In this document: one piece after another, positions 1 to 5,391 of the stretch
Numbering within the stretch: the first letter of the stretch is position 1
Layout: the number at the start of each line of letters is the position of its first letter
Source of the DNA: Thermoplasmata archaeon
GTDB lineage: Archaea > Thermoplasmatota > Thermoplasmata > Thermoplasmatales > Thermoplasmataceae
Assembly (NCBI GenBank): GCA_021845325.1
Contig: JAKBRR010000074.1
Span: forward strand, 1-7,466
Reading direction: 5' to 3'
DNA length: 7,466 nt
Position numbers and translations under genes: made by a program
The notes under the pieces: model-generated
Told to the model about the DNA's origin: nothing
Database searches by the model: none
What the model saw: only the letters and a program-made list of their open reading frames with translations

Positions 1-566
1 CCGAATACGACCTTACAATGATTGTGGATGAGGTTCAGAGTGGAGTAGGCAGGACAGGCAAGATGTGGGCATTTGAATATGAAAATATTACCCCTGACAT
101 AGTGTGTGTCAGCAAGAGCATAGGAGGTGGGTTGCCAGTATCATTAGTTTATTACCGGGATGACTATGATAAAAAATTGCCGAAGCCATTCCATCTGGGA
201 ACTTACAGGGCCAATCCCCTTGCAATGGCTGCGGGAATAACCGTTATCAATGAAGTGCCAAAGTATTTTGATAAGGTGAAATCCAGCGGTAAGGAAATGT
301 TAAAAAAATTCAATAAAATAGATTCCAACTTTATAGGAGAAGTACGCGGAAAGGGCTATATGATAGGCATAGAGCTTGTAGATAACGGAAAGCCAGTGGA
401 TTCAAAGCACATGATGGAAATAAAACATGCACTCCTCCAGAATGGATTGTTGATGCATACGTGCGGGCACTATGGCAATGTATTCAGGTTCATGGGTGCA
501 TTGAATATGCGTGAAGATTTACTGGAGAAAGGAGTAGATATATTTGAGGGGGTAATAAAAATATGA
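1..566 (+). CDS. Class III PLP-dependent aminotransferase, C-terminal part (5' end outside window)
   Basis: The reading frame is open from base 3 and ends at TGA 564-566, giving about 187 codons; the family is usually 420-450 residues, so more than half lies upstream. The fold-type I, class III signature is visible: the Asp that pairs with the PLP pyridine nitrogen (GAT 27-29, in VDEVQSGVGRTGK) and the Schiff-base Lys (AAG 114-116, in SKSIGGGLP). These are followed by HLGTYRANPLAMAAG, which fits the phosphate-contacting T(F/Y)xxNP region. The family moves amino groups, commonly from omega-amino acids or diamino acids, to 2-oxoglutarate or pyruvate. The LGTYRANPLAMAAG stretch reminds me of diaminobutyrate and 4-aminobutyrate aminotransferases, but the substrate cannot be fixed from half a protein. 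Its stop overlaps the permease start (ATGA), so it is co-translated with the transporter and probably serves the same pathway. Family call is secure; substrate is open. Confidence 0.93.
   Translation, partial: EYDLTMIVDEVQSGVGRTGKMWAFEYENITPDIVCVSKSIGGGLPVSLVYYRDDYDKKLPKPFHLGTYRANPLAMAAGITVINEVPKYFDKVKSSGKEMLKKFNKIDSNFIGEVRGKGYMIGIELVDNGKPVDSKHMMEIKHALLQNGLLMHTCGHYGNVFRFMGALNMREDLLEKGVDIFEGVIKI
546..553 (+). promoter_or_regulatory. Ribosome binding site of the NCS1 permease
   Basis: GAGGGGGT lies inside the last codons of the aminotransferase gene, 9 bases before the ATG at 563. It supports that start and the coupled ATGA overlap. Confidence 0.55.
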
Positions 567-2122
567 AGGATTTATTGGACGATTATTCTGAAACGGATAG
601 AGACATGTTGGATTTAAGAGCTACATCAACGAGAAAGGGTGGTTCATCTACCAAGATGGAAGACTATGCCCTAAAAAGAGTACCGTCTATTTGGAAGTGG
701 AGTTGGAAACAAATTATGATGGTAGTATGGGGAGGTGTAACTTTTCTTTATGCCTTCGAACTTGGAGGACTTATTAGTACTGAATGGGGCGTACCCGCCA
801 TGATATTTTCATTCATTGTATGTCTTATATGGACTATATATCCTACATTATGGTTCATGCACAAAGGCTCCCTTGAAGGGCTTGGTGCTGCTATTCTATC
901 AAGGTCGACCTATGGTTACAAGGGAGCAGGAATTATTGCGATACTTTATGTGTTTCTCTGGCTTTACTATTTCGCTGCAGAAGGTGGAATCATGGCTTCC
1001 AGTGCAGCTACTTATATTAGCCAGATTCCATATTCTATTTGGGTACTTATCATTGTGTTAATCTTTATTCCACTAACTCTATATGGGATGTCATTCCTTG
1101 CAAAGTTCCAATTCGCTACATGGTTCATATGGTTGCCACTAGTAGTAGCAATGGTAGTACTTGCGTTCTTTGGAAGAGGGTTATTTGGGACTGTCGCTGA
1201 CTACAATCCAGTTATCCTCCATCATCTGTTTACATTTACCCCAAAAGGCGAACCATTATTCTCAGTAACTACTTTCTTGTTGGCAGCGGCTGCAGGAATG
1301 GGACTTTTCATGCTTTGGCCTCTATGGGGAATAGACTATGGGAGATTCCTTAAGAAAGAGGAGAGAAAAACTGGAGGGGTTTGGAAATTCTGGGCGCCTT
1401 ATGCCATAGTTCCCCTAATAGACTTTCTATTAGGAGGTCTAATAGCACCAATATATAATCAACCAGATCCCGGTGTTTATGCTGTCTATCTTCTAGGAGG
1501 ATTTGGACTGTTGCTTGCGATAATCACACAAGTGCGAATAAATGTAGAAAATGTATATTCTGGGTCGCTATCTACTTCTAATTTCTTTGCAGCAATCTTC
1601 AATTTCATGCCCGGTAGAAGAATTTGGATGATAGCCTTTTTAATTTTTGCACTGATATTTATGGAACTGGATGTACTGAACTATGCAATATATATAAGTG
1701 ACTTCCTAGTTATTTTTCTCGGTAGCTGGATATCTGTGATGTTAGTTGACTACAAAATAGTGAGAAAAAGGTACCATTTACCTATGTATTCTGAATACAG
1801 AAGAGGTTATCTCAAGGATTTTAACAAGGCAAACTTCCCCGCATTGATAATCCCGATAATTGTGAACGTTCCGGCGTTACTTGGTTACTATGGTGGCACT
1901 ATTTACGACAGCATCTCATGGTTATTAGCAATTATAGAGGCGATAGTCATTAGTCTTGCCCTCAACTCTTACGCTTACTCTAAAGAAGGGGAGCAAGGAG
2001 TAAAGAGTAACTACTACGCTAGAATACCAAAAGATATAAATAATGCGGAAGAAGCCAAGGTCACAGGTATAGTTAATGCTAAATATAAGGATAGCTTGGA
2101 AAATATGAAGGAGGTGAAATGA
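563..2122 (+). CDS. NCS1-family permease (nucleobase/hydantoin/allantoin-type cation symporter)
   Basis: This 519-residue inner-membrane protein has the usual length of the family. A hydrophilic N-terminus of about 45 residues precedes about 12 hydrophobic segments, roughly at 48-68, 76-98, 121-138, 157-175, 184-206, 233-256, 276-297, 305-324, 352-372, 377-398, 426-441 and 450-470. A polar tail of about 50 residues follows. NCS1 hallmarks are WGIDYGRFL (255-263) and VENVYSGSLSTSNFF (328-342), plus a membrane-border DYKIVRKR (396-403) before a Tyr-rich loop. Known members carry cytosine, uracil, allantoin, hydantoins and vitamins with Na+ or H+. Its place between an aminotransferase and a 5-oxoprolinase/urea-carboxylase-like set suggests that it imports the cyclic amide or other nitrogen compound used by those enzymes, possibly 5-oxoproline. 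That substrate is inference. The start overlaps the preceding stop, and the gene ends with tandem stops TGA-TAA (2120-2125). Confidence 0.9.
   Translation: MKDLLDDYSETDRDMLDLRATSTRKGGSSTKMEDYALKRVPSIWKWSWKQIMMVVWGGVTFLYAFELGGLISTEWGVPAMIFSFIVCLIWTIYPTLWFMHKGSLEGLGAAILSRSTYGYKGAGIIAILYVFLWLYYFAAEGGIMASSAATYISQIPYSIWVLIIVLIFIPLTLYGMSFLAKFQFATWFIWLPLVVAMVVLAFFGRGLFGTVADYNPVILHHLFTFTPKGEPLFSVTTFLLAAAAGMGLFMLWPLWGIDYGRFLKKEERKTGGVWKFWAPYAIVPLIDFLLGGLIAPIYNQPDPGVYAVYLLGGFGLLLAIITQVRINVENVYSGSLSTSNFFAAIFNFMPGRRIWMIAFLIFALIFMELDVLNYAIYISDFLVIFLGSWISVMLVDYKIVRKRYHLPMYSEYRRGYLKDFNKANFPALIIPIIVNVPALLGYYGGTIYDSISWLLAIIEAIVISLALNSYAYSKEGEQGVKSNYYARIPKDINNAEEAKVTGIVNAKYKDSLENMKEVK
2108..2117 (+). promoter_or_regulatory. 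Strong Shine-Dalgarno of the cysteine-rich small gene
   Basis: AAGGAGGTGA sits within the last codons of the permease gene, 8 bases before ATG 2126. It is a near-perfect complement of the conserved 16S rRNA 3' end. This is good evidence that the short downstream reading frame is a translated gene. Confidence 0.75.
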
Positions 2123-2125
2123 TAA

Positions 2126-2377
2126 ATGACTGAAGTAGTGTATTCGTTTGGAAAGGATAAGGAAGAAATGTATTGCCCCATTTGTAAGATGTTGAATCAT
2201 ATCAGTGACTATGTGTGGTGCCCATACTATGAAAAAGGAGTGTATATATGTTCATACTGCTGTCTTGGAAATAAGGCGTGTAAGTCTATATGCAAAAAGA
2301 CTGTTGAACCACAAAACAAACCACTACCTAAACACCCTGACCATGCTGTCATAGACAAGATACTAGAAGGGAGGTGA
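2126..2377 (+). CDS. Small cysteine-rich protein, putative zinc-ribbon-like, function unknown
   Basis: I do not recognise this 83-residue protein. It has eight cysteines at 17, 20, 32, 42, 45, 46, 52 and 56, all within a 40-residue stretch. CPIC (17-20) and CSYCC (42-46) are CxxC pairs suited to a treble-clef or zinc-ribbon site, and C52/C56 form a further CxxxC. His25, His70 and His73 are additional possible ligands. The tail after residue 60 is Pro/Lys-rich and ends in an amphipathic stretch. There is no signal peptide or membrane segment, so it is presumably cytosolic. The real start is supported by the excellent ribosome binding site at 2108-2117; an internal Met at residue 15 is a less likely start. 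It sits between the permease and the KipI-like subunit, within 3 and 9 bases of them. A role in assembling, regulating or anchoring the neighbouring enzyme is guesswork. An iron-sulfur cluster is an alternative to zinc. Confidence 0.82.
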   Translation: MTEVVYSFGKDKEEMYCPICKMLNHISDYVWCPYYEKGVYICSYCCLGNKACKSICKKTVEPQNKPLPKHPDHAVIDKILEGR

Positions 2378-2378
2378 T
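2369..2378 (+). promoter_or_regulatory. Strong Shine-Dalgarno of the KipI/PxpB-type gene
   Basis: GGGAGGTGAT overlaps the stop codon (TGA 2375-2377) of the cysteine-rich gene and lies 8 bases before ATG 2387. It selects this start and points to translational coupling. Confidence 0.75.
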
Positions 2379-2386
2379 AAACAAAT

Positions 2387-3373
2387 ATGGATTACAATTC
2401 TTTGATATATCAGGAAAAGAAAGAAGGCGGGTTGAAAGATCTTTTCTTTAGATTAGCTGGTGATGGTTATATACAGATGGAAATTGGTTCAAATCAAGTT
2501 TTTGATCTTATGGACTCTTTCCGCCTTTTTAAGATCACAGAGGAATTGGAGAAAAGAGCACCGGTTGAGGGTTTGATTGAGTATGGTATGGGCTTTCGAA
2601 CCCTTATGTTAAAATATGATCCTGTTGTCATCGACTACATGGATCTCATCTCTATTCTTGTAGATATAGATAGCAAAATAACGTCCATTGAGAAAAGTGA
2701 ATTTACTGTAAGGGAAATTTCCCTCCCCATAGTTTTTGAAGATGAGGTTACAAGAAATTCAATAAGATACTACATTAATAACATAAAAAGAACTCCAGAC
2801 TATGTTATTGATGATCACAACATTGCCTACGTTGCCAAATATAACGGGATTTCAAAGGATGAACTTAAGGAGAAAGTTACAGGCACAGGATGGATAATTA
2901 TTCATGAATTGTTTTTCCCAGGTGGTCCATTCCAACTTCCGCTAGACCCTAGGTCGGCTATAGAAGCTCCTAAATATAATCCATCACGCACTTTTACTGC
3001 TGAAGGGACTGTAGGAGTTGGAGGGAAATGTCTTTTCATTTATACGATGAATTCCCCGGGGGGGTACCAGATTCTGGGAAGAACAATACCCACGTGGCAG
3101 TACAATCAGAGTCATCCAGACTTTAAAAAAAACCCGTTCATTCTGTATCCAAAGGATATAATCAGATATCGCGAGACTTCAGAAGATGATGTACTTTCTA
3201 TCTACGAACAGGTCAGTAGTGGAAGTGATTTGTTTAGATATAATTTCAATAGAAGAAAGTTCAGGGTGTCCGATTGGATTAAAGAATATCAGAACGAGAA
3301 CGTTTTAGACGATCTAAGGAAATTCCAGAAAGGTAAGGAAAATGCCAAAAAGAAACTATTGTCTGAGGTGTAA
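2387..3373 (+). CDS. pxpB: KipI/PxpB-family subunit with urea-carboxylase-like carboxyltransferase features
   Basis: The 328-residue protein belongs to the CT_C_D family (KipI, PxpB, allophanate-hydrolase subunit 1-like, and the matching domain of urea carboxylase). Classical PxpB/KipI proteins are about 220-240 residues. This one is about 90 longer, mainly because of a C-terminal tail. Residues 187-213 (DPRSAIEAPKYNPSRTFT, then VGVGG) and 223-237 (SPGGYQILGRTIPTW) closely match, from memory, the urea-carboxylase version of the domain. The tail (about 290-328, FRVSDWIKEYQNEN then a Lys-rich helix) resembles the helical linker that precedes the biotin carrier in fused urea carboxylases. In PxpABC this subunit pairs with PxpC to activate 5-oxoproline with ATP. 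Here it more likely forms half of a carboxyltransferase that uses carboxybiotin from the two genes at the operon end. The symbol marks the family only. Start chosen from the ribosome binding site at 2369; stop TAA 3371-3373. Confidence 0.88.
   Translation: MDYNSLIYQEKKEGGLKDLFFRLAGDGYIQMEIGSNQVFDLMDSFRLFKITEELEKRAPVEGLIEYGMGFRTLMLKYDPVVIDYMDLISILVDIDSKITSIEKSEFTVREISLPIVFEDEVTRNSIRYYINNIKRTPDYVIDDHNIAYVAKYNGISKDELKEKVTGTGWIIIHELFFPGGPFQLPLDPRSAIEAPKYNPSRTFTAEGTVGVGGKCLFIYTMNSPGGYQILGRTIPTWQYNQSHPDFKKNPFILYPKDIIRYRETSEDDVLSIYEQVSSGSDLFRYNFNRRKFRVSDWIKEYQNENVLDDLRKFQKGKENAKKKLLSEV
3364..3370 (+). promoter_or_regulatory. Ribosome binding site of the KipA/PxpC-type gene
   Basis: TGAGGTG encodes the last residues of the KipI-like subunit, directly before its TAA, and lies 8 bases before ATG 3379. 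It fixes the start and links translation of the two partner subunits. Confidence 0.65.
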
Positions 3374-3378
3374 TTTTT

Positions 3379-4398
3379 ATGGGGAGTATAAAGATCATTA
3401 AAAATATGATTGAAGCGTTGGTAGAAGACTGGCCAGGGCGAGTAGGCTATTACAAAAATGGTTTTCCAATTTCCGGACCGAGCGATCCTTATGCCCATAG
3501 AGTAGGTAACATACTGGTAGGCAATGATCCAACAAATGCCCTAATTGAAGTATCAGGAGGAATGTTTGCTGCTGAATTCAATGACGATGCAATAATATCT
3601 GTGACAGGAGGGGACCTTAGCCCGCAGATAGATGGAATAGCCATACCAATGTGGAGAGCTATCACGATAAAAAAATCTCAAGTCCTAAGTCTTAAGTCGG
3701 ACAAAGGGCTCGGATTCAAATCCTATATAGCTATCTCAGGCGGAATTCATGTACCAAAATTTCTAGGCTCAAGCTCTACATGTATTTATGGAAACTACGG
3801 TGGTTTTGAGGGAAGATCTCTCAAGGTAGACGACGTTCTTATATTCGGCGAATCCGGTAATTTAAGTGATCGTATCCTTGATTTCAAACTCCCAGAAAAA
3901 CATTTAAGAGAATATAGCAATAATATGGAAGTGAAAATAATGCTTGGGCCTTCATCCTATCCTGAATATATCAATGACTATGCTATTGACACTCTCAGCA
4001 AAATGAAATTCAAAGTAAGCAGAAATTCTAACAGATCAGGAAGCAGGCTTGAATCCGACCCCAGTGTTTTTCCAAAAGGGTGGGCAAGAAAAGATGGTGG
4101 TGAAGCGGGAATTCACCCATCAAATATTGTTGATATGGGCTATACAGTTCCAGGGGGGCTGAATATTGCCGGCGACCAGATAATTGTTCTTGGACCTGAT
4201 GGTCCCTGTGGTGGGGGATATGTGATCATAGGTTCAGTTATCAGGTCATCGCTTTCCAATATGTTTCAGCTTACACCAGGGAAGGGGCAAGTCAGGTTCA
4301 AAATTGTTGAACAGAATGATGTTGAAAATTTAAGGATATCGTATGAAAGGGAAATACAGAAGATTGGCTCCCTTATTTCAGAAGGTGATTTTAATTGA
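3379..4398 (+). CDS. pxpC: KipA/PxpC-family subunit with urea-carboxylase-like carboxyltransferase features
   Basis: The 339-residue length is normal for the CT_A_B family (KipA, PxpC, allophanate-hydrolase subunit 2-like, and a urea-carboxylase domain). The N-terminal hallmark EDWPGRVGYYKNGFPISGP (16-34) is present, followed by NILVGNDPTNALIEVSGG (44-61). The C-terminal half carries NRSGSRL (218-224), GWARKDGGEAGIHPSN (234-249) and LGPDGPCGGG (271-280). These last two are the urea-carboxylase form as I know it; ordinary PxpC/KipA proteins have a different SSG...P...LL.DRQTTGG-type sequence there. With the KipI-like partner upstream it should form a two-part active site. The family is associated with 5-oxoproline cleavage (PxpABC) or N-carboxylation of urea. 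The biotin genes in the same operon favour a carboxyltransferase role on a cyclic amide or urea-like substrate. The stop overlaps the next gene (TTGA). The symbol marks the family only. Confidence 0.89.
   Translation: MGSIKIIKNMIEALVEDWPGRVGYYKNGFPISGPSDPYAHRVGNILVGNDPTNALIEVSGGMFAAEFNDDAIISVTGGDLSPQIDGIAIPMWRAITIKKSQVLSLKSDKGLGFKSYIAISGGIHVPKFLGSSSTCIYGNYGGFEGRSLKVDDVLIFGESGNLSDRILDFKLPEKHLREYSNNMEVKIMLGPSSYPEYINDYAIDTLSKMKFKVSRNSNRSGSRLESDPSVFPKGWARKDGGEAGIHPSNIVDMGYTVPGGLNIAGDQIIVLGPDGPCGGGYVIIGSVIRSSLSNMFQLTPGKGQVRFKIVEQNDVENLRISYEREIQKIGSLISEGDFN
4382..4389 (+). promoter_or_regulatory. Ribosome binding site of the LamB/YcsF gene, supporting a TTG start
   Basis: AAGGTGAT lies 5 bases before TTG 4395. 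The next in-frame start-type codon (GTG at 4422) would remove the conserved N-terminal IDINVDIGEG motif, so TTG is the best start although it is a rare one. Confidence 0.6.
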
Positions 4399-5168
4399 GT
4401 GAAAAAATTATTGATATAAATGTGGATATTGGTGAAGGATATGGAAGGTACGAAATAGGAAACGATGAGGAAATCATAAAGTGGGCCACATCTGCTAATG
4501 TTGCAGCTGGTTTCCATGCAGGTGATCCAAACACTATAGCTCGAACTGTAAAATATGCAAAAAAGTACGGTGTGGCAGTAGGGGTTCATCCGAGTTTTCA
4601 AGATCTCAGGGGCTTTGGTAGAAGGGTGATAAATATATCTGGAGAGGACTTGAAGAATGATCTTCTTTACCAGATAGGTGCTGTTGACGGTTTTGTTAGG
4701 AAAGAGGGTATGGAATTGCAACATGTCAAGCTCCATGGTGCTTTGTATACTCTAGCGAATGAAAATGATGAATATGCAGAGGTATTTTCAGAACTGATCA
4801 ATGAGTACAATGCTGAACTAATAGTAATAACTGAACATAACACTACGTTGGAAAGAAAATGTAAGGAGAAAGGAATAAGGGTAGCCAATGAAGCATTCCC
4901 GGATCTGAATTATGACAAGGAAGGAAAGATTGTTATAGAGAAAGTAAAGAAAACATGGGATCCTGTCACTGTGGCGAAAAGAGCAATAAAAATTGCAAAG
5001 GAAGACATTATAGTATCGGAAACTAATGTAGAATTGCACCCCAACGCTGAAACTATATGCATCCACTCAGACGCTCCAAACTCTGCAGAGATTATAAAAA
5101 CTGTGCGGGAAAGTCTTGAAAAAAATGGAATTAAATGCTCCAACCTAAGAGCACACAAGGTGGCTTGA
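4395..5168 (+). CDS. pxpA: LamB/YcsF-family protein, PxpA-like 5-oxoprolinase (lactam-opening) subunit
   Basis: The 257-residue length is typical of PxpA (about 245-255). Family motifs appear in order: IDINVDIGEG (6-15), TSANVAAGFHAGDP (32-45), GVHPSFQDLRGFGRR (63-77), VKLHGALY (111-118), EAFPDLNYDKEG (166-177) and ICIHSDAPNSAEI (221-233). PxpA is the metal-dependent, polysaccharide-deacetylase-like barrel subunit of the ATP-dependent oxoprolinase (5-oxoproline + ATP + water to glutamate + ADP + phosphate). Several usual residues are changed: CGFHAGDP is AGFHAGDP, the FADRxY motif is FPDLNY, and HGD is HSD. The Arg-rich Pro-Gly segment after FADRxY is replaced by IEKVKKTWDP. The putative catalytic and metal-site Asp/His residues near the N-terminus remain. 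The substrate may therefore differ from 5-oxoproline. The gene starts with TTG inside the previous stop and ends one base before the biotin carrier gene. Confidence 0.92.
   Translation: MSEKIIDINVDIGEGYGRYEIGNDEEIIKWATSANVAAGFHAGDPNTIARTVKYAKKYGVAVGVHPSFQDLRGFGRRVINISGEDLKNDLLYQIGAVDGFVRKEGMELQHVKLHGALYTLANENDEYAEVFSELINEYNAELIVITEHNTTLERKCKEKGIRVANEAFPDLNYDKEGKIVIEKVKKTWDPVTVAKRAIKIAKEDIIVSETNVELHPNAETICIHSDAPNSAEIIKTVRESLEKNGIKCSNLRAHKVA
5157..5163 (+). promoter_or_regulatory. Ribosome binding site of the biotin carrier gene
   Basis: AAGGTGG lies in the last codons of the LamB/YcsF gene, 6 bases before ATG 5170. It supports translation of the very short carrier gene from this ATG. Confidence 0.5.
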
Positions 5169-5169
5169 G

Positions 5170-5382
5170 ATGGTAACAGTAGATGCACCCATTGGGGGAC
5201 TCGTTGCGAGAACAGTAGTGAATGAAGGCCAGAAAGTAGAGCAAGGTCAGACTGTTGTAGTTTTGAACGTTATGAAAACTGAGATTGAAATCAAGGCTGA
5301 GGTGGGTGGAATTGTTAAATCAGTGTTTGTCAAAGAGTGGGATGAAGTTGACATCGGCACACCTCTGGTGGAATTGGAATAG
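5170..5382 (+). CDS. Free-standing biotin carboxyl carrier domain (BCCP)
   Basis: This 70-residue protein is a bare biotinyl domain with none of the N-terminal Ala/Pro-rich extension found in AccB (about 150 residues). It opens with APIGGLVARTVVNEGQKVEQG (6-26), the usual P.G.v....v..Gd.V..G pattern. The biotin-accepting Lys36 sits in LNVMKTEIEI (32-41), in the hairpin turn and 34 residues from the C-terminus, as expected for biotinyl domains. The Met on the N-terminal side of the Lys and the MKTE form argue for biotin rather than lipoate. MKTE is also the form found in urea carboxylases, whereas acyl-CoA carboxylases usually have EAMKM. Val at the position before Met is less usual than Ala. 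It would carry carboxyl groups from the biotin carboxylase gene 9 bases downstream to the KipI/KipA-type pair. It needs a biotin-protein ligase encoded elsewhere. Confidence 0.93.
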   Translation: MVTVDAPIGGLVARTVVNEGQKVEQGQTVVVLNVMKTEIEIKAEVGGIVKSVFVKEWDEVDIGTPLVELE

Positions 5383-5391
5383 TGATTATGA

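Noticed and set aside
816..1061. Plus-strand frame of 81 codons within the permease gene
   Set aside because: It is out of frame inside a clear NCS1 permease and has no independent support.
2387..4398. Reading the KipI/KipA pair as regulators of sporulation kinase, as in Bacillus
   Set aside because: No sporulation or histidine-kinase context exists here. The enzyme signatures and biotin neighbours point to metabolism.
4266..4736. Minus-strand open frame of 156 codons across the KipA-type and LamB/YcsF genes
   Set aside because: It spans a junction of two well-supported plus-strand genes and its composition (Ser/Phe/Ile/Cys-rich) is typical of an antisense shadow.
5170..5382. Lipoyl carrier (GcvH or E2 type)
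   Set aside because: The residue before the acceptor Lys is Met, which favours biotin, and a biotin carboxylase follows directly.
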